Of a stretch of DNA of 64,000 nucleotides, positions 41,013-54,394 are shown in pieces. The stretch spans positions 7,501-71,500 of the forward strand of contig CAJNDS010000541.1 in assembly GCA_905221605.1 (NCBI GenBank), written 5' to 3'. The position numbers were made by a program, and so were the translations under genes. Each line of letters starts with the position of its first letter. Within the stretch, counting starts at the first letter, position 1. Origin of the DNA: Symbiodinium natans. Taxonomy: Eukaryota > Sar > Dinophyceae > Suessiales > Symbiodiniaceae. The notes beneath the pieces are model-generated. The model ran no database searches. It was not told where the DNA came from and worked only from the letters and a program-made list of their open reading frames with translations.

Positions 41013-42425
41013 GCTGGGCTTTGGCCTATGGGCGTTGTTCGAAACCCCCGCCTCTTCGTGTATATTTCTGCCGGCGCACGCGTAACATGTTGCCTTCGTG
41101 TAACCGTGGTGCCAAAAACCAGCGTGGCGACAGGGGGCGCAAGGGCTACCAAGGCTCTCAACGCTTGAAGTCCAGCGTCGTGTATTACTTCCAGCGCTAA
41201 GCTCGTACTACGAAACAGTGACAATCCAGCCAGCTTATGGAAACATATCGTCTAGTACATAGTACAACTTCAAAAAACCCTGTCGGTGCCACGTTTTGTA
41301 GTTGGCATGTTTGCCGGCGTGGCCAAACACTACGGGAAACACTAGCTCGGCGCAAGGCGGCGCAAGGGCGAGGCGCAAGGGAACCCTACGGCCTTAGTCT
41401 TGGCGTGAGAACCTAGAACAACATCCATATGGGCGGACGTCAAAATACCATGTATGTAAAATATGATGGAAGTGCGATATGAAGATCCGCCCTTGCTGGT
41501 TTATGTCTTCGCCACAAGGCGGCGCCATGCGTATATGCAGGTTTCAGGCTCTTCCCCATGTAGGCGCTAGGATAGCGCTAGCGTGGCGCTAGGTGTTCCT
41601 TTCCAAAGGCTAACATTTTAGGGTTTAGCGTGTATGGTTTAGGGTTTAGAGCGAGCCAGCTTCGGGAAGCTTAAGTAGTATAGGCGGGCTGCGGCTTAGG
41701 TAAGACTGTAGAACATTGGGTTACACACCCTGAACCCTACACCCTAAACCCCGTGGTTGCTCCTGATGCATACTGCCGGCGTGCCAAAATCTAAAGTCAT
41801 GCGCCGAAATATGCGCTAGGTTGGCGCTAGCGTCGCGCTAGCAAATATGAAGGGAAACTGCTTGCGGTGGCCATTTGCCCATCCAAGACATAAAGCAGTA
41901 CTAAGACAGCTGATTTGAAACATGGCCAACCTGGAAGAGCAAAGCACTACTAGCTCGAGCTCAAGTATACCTCCAATAGTTCCGATGACGATGCCTGAAT
42001 CTTAAAATGGCGGCGCTAGTGTGTTTTGTGAGGTTTTTGCATAGGGAGCAAGAATTAGTACTACACTTCTGTACTTGCCAAAGCCATCGTTCCAGACCTT
42101 CGTTTTCCTTCTCGTCATAAGGCGGCACCGTGATTTTTTCAGCATCCGCCGTTCCTGGAAGAAGGAATATTGACAGCCACCCATATGCTATGCCATCCTC
42201 TCCTCTAGCGTTTGCGTGTTTGCAAGTACTATGTTTTCTGGAGCATTGCGCTACCCGCTCGCGAGAGAAAATGAAGCGTGCGATCCGGGTTTCGTTGTGG
42301 TTGTGTTTTACCATTTCCTACGTACTGTCCCCGGCAAGCGCGCCATGGATTGGGTTGGAACTGAGATCTGCCAGAAGTCTGCTTTGCAAGATATGTTTGT
42401 GAGCACGTCCGTGCAAGTAGCCAGT
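41013..42425. other. telomere-like and palindromic intergenic region
   Basis: No convincing gene. 41,620-41,655 has TTTAGGGTTTAG-type sequence, and 41,725-41,755 has the opposite strand (CCCTGAACCCTACACCCTAAACCCC). GCGCTAG-rich palindromes occur at 41,558-41,592 and 41,811-41,842. GGCGCAAGGCGGCGCAAGG lies near 41,350. Confidence 0.4.
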
Positions 42426-42429
42426 GACT

Positions 42430-43875
42430 CGTGACTATTCACGCGACTAGTGCTGGCAACATCCTGAATTCACCCTCCCGGCGCTATGCCGAGAGAGTTT
42501 GTTTGCAAGGAGCCGCGGCACCATTCTACAGTTCTACGTCAGCGTGTTCACAGCCTTGCGACATGTCTGTGCCGCGTTTGCCGCTGCTTGGATGCGCTCT
42601 GACGATCCAGCTGGTGACTGTTCACAGCAGTCGTACGCGCTTGAGTGTGCAAGATCTCTGGGAGGTCATACATGGTGTGGTGGCTGGTGACAGTGGCGCA
42701 CCGATCTTAGCTGTCCAGCTCCAGCCGCCCAAAGATGCGCTTCCAGAGGCCAAGGGCATTCGAGGGCGACGTGGCTTGTTCAGTGCATGGAATTGCTTTT
42801 TGGGGTTTGAGCGCGACGCGACACCTCAATGTCGAAGCATCCTAGCTTGTGGAAGTTGAGTAGCTAGTCATGATGGCAGGTCAAGCAGGTGTGGCCAGTG
42901 CGACAAAAGTGCTGTGCGACTTGCTGCTTGTTTTTGTTACAGGTGCTTGCAGAAATAGAGGGCAGTAACGAGGCATTCGAGCAGGCTGAAGCATGTTCCT
43001 TCAGTTCTCTTGCTTCCATGGCGCCCAGCTGGAAGTTGCAGGCTGCTCTCAAGGACCTTCAGAAAGCGTATGACAAGGCCTTAGCCAAGGCGCAGAAACA
43101 AATAGCAGAGGTTGTCTACAGTTTCTCGGCTTGACGCTTGATTTCAGACTTGTTGTCGATAACGAAATGAAATATAAATCAGTCACATCATTGAATAAAG
43201 AGAGCGTGCAATGCTGGCTTCTGCAGTTGTGAGTGGCCTTGAGATCTTGCCGCTAGCAAAGATCCTCTAAGCTCTAGTCTGCAGCCAAGGCTCGCTGCGC
43301 CAAGTGCATACCGCAGGCCGCGGACTGCGATGGTGATCGGGTCGGTCAGAGATCGACGAGTTGTCTTTTGATAGGAGTGCCCGCTTTTGGATTTGCGTCG
43401 TTGGCGGCTGAAAACGTGCTGCTGGAGACGAAGCTCGTGGTCAACCCGATAAGCGACCCAGGTGAAAAGCGTCAGCTTAAAATTCTCCGTGTGTTCGGAC
43501 TGATCCTGGCAGATACTGCCAATGAAGCGGCCATCCGCAATCTGGAGCGGAGTAGGTCAAAGCGTGAGGCAGACATGCTGACGAAGGCAGGCTTTATCTT
43601 CGTCGAAAGATGAAGTGTCCCCCAGTTTTGGCGGCTCAGGCCTGCGCCGACATGGATGCGTTAACGAACGTGGTGATTGACCGCTTGAAGGCAGGGTCAT
43701 CTCTGCTTGCCTGATTGCCGCCTTGTGCCGGTTGTCACCTAATGCAGTAATGCAGGCTGCCTTGAAGCGCGAAATCTCCGTTGCCAAAAAGCGTCACGCG
43801 AAGCCAATGAAGTTCTTGCAGATGCAAAGCCGAGGTCTGCCTGCGCAGGCAAGATTTCCAGGGAACCGATAGCGA
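42430..43875 (+). CDS. probable multi-exon host gene, unknown function
   Basis: Several protein-like stretches on the plus strand. 42,565-42,858: VHSSRTRLSVQDLWEVIHGV, VAGDSGAPILAVQLQPPKDA. 42,944-43,134 after TTTGTTACAG: VLAEIEGSNEAFEQAEACSF and a coiled-coil end (LKDLQKAYDKALAKAQKQIA). 43,371-43,613: LLETKLVVNPISDPGEKRQL and NEAAIRNLERSRSKREADML. 43,696-43,870 after TTGAAGGCAGG: VISACLIAALCRLSPNAVMQ, ALKREISVAKKRHAKPMKFL. Exon borders and joins are not certain and more than one gene is possible. Helical, charged proteins; no family recognised. Confidence 0.4.
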
Positions 43876-44857
43876 GCACACCTGGAAAATTCTGTCCTGG
43901 AATTCTGCTCACGCAGAGGCAAACGTTCGAATCCTGCCAAGTGTTGGATTCACCAGGCTATCCGATGTGGTGGAAAGCTCAGCCGCGTGCTGTGCAAGCA
44001 GTTTGCAAGTCTCTGTGTGGGATATCGTGGGCCGTGGGTCGTGCGTGGGTGCGTTGGACCCTGACATGAACGCAGGGAAAAACAGTCAAGGATTAGCGCG
44101 GGCCACGCTGGAGAGACGCATAACTGTGCCAGTGTAGCGGTTAGCGCATGAATGTCGCTGTTTCGTGCTTCGGGCAGGCTAGGTGAACAGCCTTCGTTCT
44201 TGCGTCACTACAGTGAGCATGTTTGGAAACATGTATCTTGCTTTGTTGGCTCAAGTGTACTCGAGCCAAAATGTGAGACTCTGTGTGCCAGAGTCTGCCT
44301 AGTGTGCCTAGGCAAGAATCGTTTGCCCCGCCCTCCTCTCCCTGGACTTGAAGTTTTTATTGTCCTCGTTAACACTCCTGTGGACTCTGTGGGTCATTCA
44401 GGGAGGGTTTACTCACGGTGTGAGCGACTGCCCTCCGCATTTTTGGCGGTTGTGGTAGAGGCACTGGGTGCCGCTGTGGGCTGTGGGAGGTGTTGTCCCC
44501 CATCATGCCCATGAGTATTCGCTGTGTGCAGCGCGCCGCTGGGCGGCCCCTGAGATCAGGGACATCCAACGCACTATGAGGGAACCCCTCATGAACCGAG
44601 TAGCGCCCCTACATGTTCATGGAGTGAGTGCGCAGAACGGCGTCTCGTTGTTCTTCTTTCGCGTAGTTGGTTGTAGCTTGTGGCTCGTGTAGCCGTTGCA
44701 CTGCTCGCAGCAGGTGCATGCAGCTTCTGGTAGGTTTCGAGCGCATTCGACTTCCCGCCGCCGCCCCACTCACCTCCAGGACGGAAGTTTTCGGTCGACG
44801 TAGCACAGTTGGCGTAAGGCAAGCTGTGGATCGGTTGTCCTGCGCATCCCGCAGAAC
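43876..44857. other. intergenic region
   Basis: 44,247-44,274 is an imperfect palindrome TTGGCTCAAGTGTACTCGAGCC. 44,752-44,810 is a C-rich centre with ACTTCC/GGAAGT arms. No gene recognised. Confidence 0.35.
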
Positions 44858-45377
44858 GCGGGGTGCACGTGCGCGTGCAGCAAAGTGGAATCATCTAGCA
44901 CGGTGAGATAGGTCCCTGCGGGCAGCAGGACTGGCGTCTGTGTGCGTGTGCTAACGCACGTTCGTTGTTAGTTAGTTGAGTTGCTTTGTCAATAGAGAGA
45001 CTGCGTGTTGCGACCACGCAACGCGTTGTTGTGAATTGCAACACTTTAGCAGCTGTATGTGTGCTCAAGCCGGGTGCCACTTCTCCGCACAGTACAGCAC
45101 TTGGACAGAATGTGTAGTTTTGTGTCGATTTGCCCCGCCCTCCACGCCCAGGGGGAATAAAAGTTTGCGGTGCGCCCTTTTTCTGCTTAAAAGTTAGCTG
45201 GCACAGGCCGGACGGCAGGTGCGGTCTTGCTAACGAGACTGTAGCATGTGGCTGCGCCGTGTTTTGTTCCAACCTGATAGTATGCTCGCTTCCTGCGAAA
45301 AAGAGAGAGGGTCGAGTTGCGTGCAGGCTTGTGCAGGCTTTCTTCTCTCCATGTTTGTTTGAGTGCTTGAAGATCTC
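44858..45377 (+). repeat. 519-bp family G, dispersed unit 4
   Basis: Single unit with both ends (GCGGGGTGCACGTGCGCGTG...GAAGATCTC). More diverged than units 1-3, including a changed palindrome and a replaced segment near 45,075. Confidence 0.75.
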
Positions 45378-45551
45378 AAAAGAAGGCGTGAGCGTGTGCG
45401 CTGTTTCACGGTCGTGGTAGGGTGGGAGTCCTGCGACTTGAACTAAGAGACTGGGTGCAGAGGCTTTTGATGCAGCAATGCCTGGACCTGCGCGCGCGCG
45501 TTGAACACTTGCCCCCAGGCTCATCTGTGTCATGTGTCAAAATGTCGCACG

Positions 45552-46051
45552 CAGAGTGTCGTCATGGAGCCAGTGACATGATAACTCTTTCGCTTGGGCT
45601 AACAGTGAGTCCACACTTGGACGAGCCTAAACAACTCGCAAGTTCCACACGTCTGTGAGTGCCTGCTTGTGTTGGGTTAGTGCATGCGTGGTTGCACGTG
45701 TTGATGTGCCGTTCTCTGCAAGATTGTGACATCACAGCTTGCAAGTAGAATCAAGTAGAGGAAGTAGTGCCCTTTTAGCATTTTGCTTTTCCCACCCACC
45801 ACGTCCCTGCAAAATGCGTCGGGCTGGTGCAGGGGGTGAAGGTAGTCCCTGGCCTATGGCCCGCACTGGCGGCTGCAACGCCCTGGGCCGGGAGCTACAT
45901 GTAAATACTGTAGGGCACTGTAGGGTAGATCCCTCTGAGACTCAAAGGATATTCCCCAGCGTCACCGAAGGAAAAGAAGTGGCACTGTGCTTCTTCTGTA
46001 CCTGGTTGCGTCTGCGCAGTCACGTTCAGTTTGGGCCATGTTAGTCTGGAG
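45552..46051 (+). repeat. family H unit 1 (about 500 bp)
   Basis: First of two head-to-tail units (period ~498-500), from AGAGTGTCGTCATGG to TTAGTCTGGAGTGC. Centre hairpin GCATTTTGC/GCAAAATGC around CCCACCCACCACGTCC (45,779-45,817). Confidence 0.75.
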
Positions 46052-46551
46052 TGCAGAGTGTCGTCATGGAGCCAGTGACATGATAACTCTTTCACTTGGG
46101 CTAACAGTGAGTCCACACTTGGACGAGCCTAAACAACTCGCAAGTTCCACACGTCTGTGAGTGCCTGTGTTGGGTTAGTGCATGCGTGGTTGCACGTGTT
46201 GATGTGCCGTTCTCTGCAAGATTGTGACATCACAGCTTGCAAGTAGAATCAAGTAGAGGAAGTAGTGCCCTTTTAGCATTTTGCTTTTCCCGCCCACCAC
46301 GTCCCTGCAAAATGCGTCGGGCTGGTGCAGGGGATGAAGGTAGTCCCTGCCCTAGGGCCCGCGCTGGCGGCTGCAACCCCCTGGGCCGGGAGCTACGTGT
46401 AGATACTGTAGGGCACTGTAGGGTAGATCCCTCTGAGACTCAAAGGATATTCCCCAGCGTCACCGAAGGAAAAGAAGTGGCACTGTGCTTCTTCTGTACC
46501 TGGTTGCGTCTGCACAGTCACGTTCAGTTTAGGCCATGTTAGTCTGGAGTG
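46052..46551 (+). repeat. family H unit 2
   Basis: Second unit, joined directly to unit 1. Centre hairpin at 46,276-46,314. It ends before GTGAAGGACCTC. Confidence 0.75.
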
Positions 46552-46599
46552 AAGGACCTCTTTTGTGGTGTGCACGGGTGCGCTGAATGACATGTGCGA

Positions 46600-46838
46600 G
46601 CGAAACACCGCTGGCACCGCCGCAGTGTTTGCGCTCATGTGTGCAAAAATCTCGTCACAGTTGTGAATTTTTTCAAAGCCCTCCCACTCCGCCCTTATAG
46701 ATGGTGGGGCGCCGGCTGAACGATGCGCAGTTGTACTATTTTCACTTGCACGTGTCATGTTCAGCCAGACGCCGCCTGCCACATGATTGCCATCCTTGGA
46801 AAAGTTCGAGGGTTGCGTTGCGTTGCGTAGCGAGATGT
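46600..46838 (+). repeat. family I short repeat
   Basis: Centre CCCTCCCACTCCGCCC flanked by TTTGAAAAAATTC-type sequence on the left. Inverted copy at 48,360-48,590, shorter copy at 6,311-6,475. Confidence 0.6.
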
Positions 46839-46839
46839 C

Positions 46840-47359
46840 GCGGGGTGCACGCGCGCGTGCAGCAAAGTGGGATCATCTAGCACGGTGAGATAGGTCCCTG
46901 CGGGCAGCAGGACTGGCGTCTGTGTGCGTGTGCTAACGCGCGTTTGTTGTTAGTTGGTTGGGTTGCCTTGTCAATAGAGTGACTGCGTGTTGCGACCACG
47001 CAACGCGTTGTTGTGAATTGCAACACTTTAGCAGCTGTATGTGTGCTCGAGCCGGGTGTCCGAAGTGGCACGGTACAGCACTTGGACAGAACGTGTAGTT
47101 TTGTGTTGATTTTCCCCGCCCTCCACGCCCAGGGGGCATAAAAGTTTGCGGTGCGCCCTTTTTCTGCTTAAAAGTTGGCTGGCACAGGCCGGACGGCAGG
47201 TGCGGTCTTGCTAACGAGACTGTAGCACGTGGCTGCGCCGTGTTTTGTTCCAACCTGATAGTATGCTCGCTTCCTGCGAAAAAAGAAAGAGGGTCGAGTT
47301 GCGTGCAGGCTTGTGCAGGCTTTCTTCTCTCCTTGTTTGTTTGAGTGCTTGAAGATCTC
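46840..47359 (+). repeat. 519-bp family G, dispersed unit 5
   Basis: Complete unit with intact palindromic left end and GAAGATCTC right end, abutting the family I repeat. Confidence 0.75.
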
Positions 47360-47751
47360 GTACCGCTGCACGCGTGTGTCCTCAGGTGAGAAGTATGTGC
47401 GTTGCGTGAGGGCTTGTCTTGCTTGTCTTGCGCGTGTTTATGCATGACCTTGGTTGGCGTTTGCGCAACATTGGGGTGGAGTCATGCGAGCGTGGACTGC
47501 TGCAAGCGTTGCCTGTAGATGTGGGAGGGTTGGTTGCCTCGTGCTAGCTAAGCGTTGTCTGAGTACTTTGCTTCTTGCTTGCCGCCTTGAGGAGTTATCT
47601 TTCTTCAGGGTGAGATCTTTTCTAGGGTGAGATGGCATGAGGCTGGTGATCTGTCCGTGTCAAAAGTCAAAAGCGGTTTCCGTGCAAGCTCGCGTGACCT
47701 ATAGCAGATTGAAGCCACGTGCTACGTACTGTAGGAATGATTGCGGCGCAT

Positions 47752-47945
47752 GATTGCGGCGCATTAGTGAAATGTCAAGACGCTGCCAGAGCGCGCCTTG
47801 AAAAACTTCCCTTGTTTGGGGATGACTTTGTGATGGACCGTGAGTGGGCTTTTGATTGCGCTCATTTTCAGGTGGCTGACGTGATGCGTGGACTCGATGT
47901 GCGGGAGAAGCAGGTCGTCCTTGCGTCCCCACTCATCCTGCGGTG
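47752..47945 (+). CDS. candidate exon, unknown protein
   Basis: Reads ALVKCQDAARARLEKLPLFG, then DDFVMDREWAFDCAHFQ and VADVMRGLDVREKQVVLASP. CATTTTCAG|GTGG inside it could be a splice acceptor. Protein-like, no family recognised. The sequence around it (47,360-47,750) shows nothing coding. Confidence 0.3.
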
Positions 47946-48355
47946 AGTGGCTGTTTATTGATGCTTGTTTGCTAGGTTCAGAGCCATGTGCTGGAGTTGC
48001 AGTCCAAGTTAGTGGAGGCCCTCTCTCTGTCCGCGCTGTGCCATGTTCTTGGCGAGAGCTAGGGCGGCTCGGGCTTGCAGAGAAACTTCTATCCTATTCC
48101 ACTTTTCACACGACAATCACGGCAACCCACCACTTACCGAAAGCGACGCAGCAAAGACGAGCCCATCACGTGACCTGACACGCCAAGCAAGAGAGAGAGA
48201 CAACCTACCCAAACAAGGGACTCTATCGGATCCCTCTTTTCGCCCCTCCGGTTCTGTCCGGGTTCGACCCGCAGCAACTCCTCTCAATCTAGCGCAACAC
48301 AAGAGGGGGGGGGCAGTCCACTTCCTCCAGGCAGGTGGGCGGGAACTTCAAAGAC
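47946..48355. other. spacer
   Basis: 48,105-48,155 (GACAATCACGGCAACCCACC, ACTTACCGAAAGCGACGCAG) is the reverse complement of sequence at 51,250-51,290 next to the CT tract. No gene. Confidence 0.35.
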
Positions 48356-48359
48356 GATA

Positions 48360-48590
48360 TCAGCACACACTGACAGCGACCAACGCTTGAACTTTTCCAA
48401 GGATGGCAATCGTGTGGCAGGCAGCGTCTGGCTGAACATGACATGCGCAAGTGAAAATAGAACAACTGCGCATCGTTCAGTCGGCGCCCCGCCACCTATA
48501 AGGGCGGAGTGGGAGGGCTTTGAAAAAATTCACAACTGTGACGAAATTCTTGCATACATGAGCGCAAACACTGCGGCGGTCCCAGCGGGG
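48360..48590 (-). repeat. family I short repeat, inverted copy
   Basis: Reverse complement of 46,600-46,835, including AACTTTTCCAAGGATGGCAA and the CACCTATAAGGGCGGAGTGG centre. Confidence 0.6.
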
Positions 48591-49494
48591 TGCTTCGCTC
48601 GTACATGTCATTCAGTGCCCCCGCGCATGCCACGACAAAATGCACATGTCACACGCAGGAAAAGGAGAGTTGGGTGTGGCCGCACCGAGCCAACCGCTAC
48701 CCCGACACCAGAGACGCTGCCAAAGCAAGCCATCCCAGAAGCGGCGGAAGTGCCACCTTTCGCCCGACAATTCCTGCTGCACCAAACGCAGGCGCACCAC
48801 TATTGTTTGCAAGATGCGGGGCACAGCCATCCGCGGCAGAACTGAACGGTGCCAACAGCCGCTCAGTAGCAGGGGTGGGTGTGTGGGAAAGCTGAAGTGA
48901 GTCAGCCTGTGAACAAGGAGCAGCACTAACAGCTACGCACTGCAGCTGCGCCACTCAAGACAGGATCAGGAGGGAGAGACGGGGTTGCTGTTCCTGCCTA
49001 CCCCAACCAGCCGTACAAGGCTGAACGGAGATCTTGCCTCGCCGGAAATCACTTAGAGGGCTGCCGTGCGCCGAGAACCCCTTCTGGTAGTTGGTATGCC
49101 TGCGTACAGCGTCAGCTTGCACATGCACCGTACACTCACAACTGCAGCCGTTTTCATTGCAGAAATTTCTGCAGTAGTCGCATATTTCTGCGCCCGCCCA
49201 GCCCGCCCTGAGGGGCAGTTACCGGTGCCCCAAGTGGCTTTCGTGTAAGGGAGCGGTGATTGGGAGAAGCGATTGGGCTGCGGCCCCTTTCTTGTGTGCA
49301 CACTCATTGAAAAGAGGCGTGCAGTCTGTGTGCGTTCACCTTATGCCTATGACACCCAAAGCTGAAAAGGGCCTGCGCCAGCCTTTATGACTAGAGGTTA
49401 GCCCACCCTTGCGCGAGACGCAGCAGGCTCAAACGCTTTGGCTTGCAAGTAAGCAAGCGAGGTGCGCGCGTGCGTGCATCCAAGTGAGATCTGA
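48591..49494. other. spacer with minor repeats
   Basis: 49,095-49,165 repeats 32,558-32,625 (GCCTGCGTACAGCGTCAGCT). 49,190-49,215 is a CCCGCCCAGCCCGCCC centre. No gene supported. Confidence 0.35.
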
Positions 49495-49721
49495 GCGACG
49501 TGGCGACGTGTGTAGTTGAGTGTTGCGTGGTCCTGCGTTGACGCTGAGTGTCATGCTGCAGCAACCGTGCTCTCAGGGGGCCTGTGTGTTGCGGGGGCAA
49601 GTGTGTGGGGTTGCTTGGGATCTGTTCCAAGTTGCGGTTGGGCTAGTGTGGTGTCGTACTGTAGTGCGACCGCAGCCCATTTTCGACTTTCCCACCCTCC
49701 ACAACCCTCGAAAATAGGGCA
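49495..49721 (+). repeat. family J short repeat
   Basis: Partner of 32,390-32,760 without its insertion. Centre hairpin GCCCATTTTCGA (49,675) / TCGAAAATAGGGC (49,708-49,720) around CCCACCCTCC. Confidence 0.65.
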
Positions 49722-49807
49722 GGGGGGGTTCTAGTGCGACTGGACCTGGCCAGTGTGCCCGGTTGTCGAGGGGGACGCGTGCGCCTCCCTGGGTTGTCGT
49801 ACTGGTT

Positions 49808-49917
49808 TGTCTAGAATGATTGTGATCTAGACGTTCGTCCACCTTTCTGCAAAACAGGTAAAAGAGTCTCGGCGGGCAGGGTGGGCTTGATGGTTTGTCT
49901 CAGTACAGGGAAGATAC
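49808..49917 (+). repeat. family K short repeat
   Basis: GTCTAGA-N10-TCTAGAC hairpin followed by GTCCACCTTTCTGCAAAACAGG and GGCGGGCAGGGTGGG, as at 27,489. Confidence 0.6.
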
Positions 49918-49989
49918 CAACGATTACCAACGTGTGGTCGACACCCCTACCCCATCAACCCCTGACCACTTCTTTGATCTGTTTTCCAA

Positions 49990-50170
49990 TGGTGGAGCCG
50001 TTGTTGCGCAAACATGAACTAGCTGACGTGTCTGTTAAGCAACTCTGTCGGAGACTTTTGGATGTTCCTGTCGCGAGGCTGAATGTCGTATTATTGAAGA
50101 AACGTTGCGGAAAGCTTTGGGAACTGATGAAGCGTAAGGAGAGACAGGCTCGAAGACAACCTGTTGCCAA
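49990..50170 (+). CDS. candidate exon, basic helical protein
   Basis: Reads MVEPLLRKHELADVSVKQLC, RRLLDVPVARLNVVLLKKRC and WELMKRKERQARRQP. Strongly helical and basic; could be a nucleic-acid-binding or coiled-coil segment. No family recognised. Sits just downstream of a family K repeat, as does the 27.6 kb candidate exon. Confidence 0.35.
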
Positions 50171-50488
50171 GGGCTCCGAGACAGCTCTGCTACTTTCTGC
50201 AAACTGCCGCCCACAGTGCAATGCTGGCATTTTTTCCGCGCGGTGCGTGCGTGCGTGTCTAAGTAGCAAGCATTATGTGTGCGGAGGGTTTGTCTTGCGT
50301 TTGGGGCTTTTGCGCAAGAGTGGACGTCACGCTTGTTGTGTACTGCTGCAAGTGCGTGGCTCCTCCAGCAAAGCTTGTTGCTGCAGGAGGGTGTCAGCTT
50401 CTTGAAAGTTGAGGGTTGGGTAAGAAGGAAAGCGCTGTGCGTTTGTGAAGCACTTGCATTCTGGTCCTTTGGTTCGGTTCTGCTGCGT

Positions 50489-50900
50489 AGCTAAGGAGAG
50501 AAAGATATGAGGGGAAAGGAGGGGTTCAGAAAAGGAGGCGAAAGGGAAAGAGAGGCAGCGAAAGATAGATCCAGACAGAGAGTAAGACAAGAGAGGAAAA
50601 ACCGAGAAGGAAGAGAAGAGAGAGAGGGGGATAGAGCGAGAAGACAAGATAGAAATGGATAGAGAGCAAGAGAGAGCGAGAGCAGAGACGAGCAGAACAC
50701 ACGACCACCAAGGAGAGTCTGTTAAAGCGATAGAGAAAGAGGGTAGAGAAGAGAGAGAGAGAGAGAGGAGAGCGAGATCACGAGAGACAAAAAAACAGAT
50801 AAATTTTTTCAAGGGAGAGAGGAGAATGTCGAGAGCGAGAGAGAAAGAGGAGGAGAGCAGAGATGGGAGCGGGAAGAAGAGAGAGAGAAGTATGATCAAA
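50489..50900 (+). repeat. purine-rich (GAGA) tract
   Basis: About 410 bp almost entirely A and G, irregular GA/GAGAGA. It faces a pyrimidine tract ~80 bp downstream. Confidence 0.8.
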
Positions 50901-50969
50901 CATCGAATAATCTCGCGCTATAGATATCTATCATGTATAGCTGTATATCATGGATCTGTCTAGAGAGAT

Positions 50970-52727
<1,758 letters not shown>

Positions 52728-53189
52728 CTGGCACACCGCTGTACATGCGGTGTGTGGCACACCGCTGTACATGCGGACTTTCGTGAACAAGCAGGAGCAT
52801 GTTGTGATGATGATGAAGTTCGTGATTTTGAGTACATCAACATGTTTTAGTTCGGAAATCAGCAGGGGGCAGGAGCACCTTGATCAGACTCCTGCCAACG
52901 AAGACGTTGATCAAGGTGGTGATGCATCCAGGGACGCCTGGGTGTGTACCTGCAGTGATATGTGATGTACTGCATTATCCTCGCTGTGCATTGGTACCGT
53001 TCTCGCTGTTGTTCAACTACCTCAACCACAACGCAGTTTTCAACATGGATTTCGTATTTTGCTTGGCATGTGGGTGAATTCTTCGAGCCGTGAGCATGAC
53101 ATACCCCAAACCCCAGAAGACCTCGAGCCCATCAAGCTTGAGTGGAATGTGATGCTGCTAACTAGTGTGATGTGCACAGCAGAGCAGCT

Positions 53190-53765
53190 GAGCAGAACTG
53201 CGTGAGCATGTCGTTTGAGCATGTTGATGGAGCATGTCCAGCGAACGAGCATGAACATGGATGAGAGCATGGAGAAGGTTCGGAACATGAGTGTTAGAGC
53301 ATCTGAGCATGAACTGTGGAGCATCTGAGTGTGATGAGCAGAGATGTGTGAGCACGAAGTAGGGAACTTCTGAGCCTAAATTGTGGAGCATCTGAGCGCG
53401 ATGAGTAGAATTGTGTGAGCATGAAATGCGGAATCTCGGAGCATAAATTGCGGAGCATCTGAGCGTGATGAGCAGAGTTGCGGGAGCATGAAGTGTGAAG
53501 CGTCAGAGCATGAATTGTGGAGCATCTGAACGTGATGAGCAGAGTTGTGTGAGCATGAATTGTGGAGCATCAGAGCATGAATTGTGGAGCATCTGAGCGT
53601 GGTGAGTAGAGTTGTGTGAGCATGAATTGTGGAGCATCAGAGCATGAATTGTGGAGCATCTGAGCGTGATGAGCAGAGTTGTGTGAGCATGAATTGTGGA
53701 GCATCAGAGCATGAATTGTGGAGCATCTGAGCGTGATGAGCACAGTTGTGGGAGCATGTCAAGCG
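53190..53765 (+). repeat. 67-bp minisatellite
   Basis: Unit built of AGCATGAATTGTGGAGCATC and TGAGCGTGATGAGCAGAGTT, exact 67-bp period in the last three units (53,574, 53,641, 53,708), more decayed to the left. Each unit contains two GAGCATGAATTGTGGAGCAT half-repeats. Non-coding. Confidence 0.85.
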
Positions 53766-54390
53766 AGTATGGAGCATGTTTTGATTGCAGAAGACCCTAA
53801 ACCCTATATGATATGTCATATAAACCTTCATTCGCGACCCTTCTACCTCATCACTTGCGGGCTCATCCACTACCTCTTGCTCGAGCATCTCTACCTTCGG
53901 AGCATCTCCATCTACCAGTTTATGTGGAAGCACTAAAACAAAAAGTGTGTTATACAGCCAGCCCGCCCTCGCCTTGGGCCGCGGGTGTAGGTGGAGCCTC
54001 GCTCCTACGCGTTCATGCTGCCTATGTTAGTCTTCACTTCGGTGCGGACGCACAGGATAATCCAAAAATGTGAGCTCACCTGGCGAGTGAGAATGAAAAG
54101 TCCTATCGTTTTCGATGCACTAGTAACATGCCGGGCCCATTAATGTGGGTGCCAACGATGCTCAGCAAGACGGCCGGCGTGCCGTATGTTCCTCGATTGT
54201 TACTCGTGAACCAGCCCCCGGCATGATTGGCAACATTCTCTTTTTGTTTGGTTTCGCTACCACAATGGTTTACATAGGACAAAGTAGTTGATCTTGCTTT
54301 GCCCTGACGAACCGCGCGCGACTCATGGACGGCTACCAGAGACCACGACAGGGATGGCAATGGCAACCTCCACCTCCTCCGGCCAGAGTC
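53766..54390. other. spacer
   Basis: 53,951-53,990 has a CCCGCCCTCGCCTTGGGCCGCGGG palindromic tract. No gene recognised. Confidence 0.35.
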
Positions 54391-54394
54391 TGAC

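Noticed and set aside
43925-43945. Possible tRNA (GTTCGAATCC resembles a B box)
   Set aside because: The flanking bases do not form a T stem and no acceptor or anticodon arms are visible.
53190-53765. CRISPR-like spacing of repeats
   Set aside because: The units are contiguous, without unique spacers; it is a minisatellite in eukaryotic DNA.
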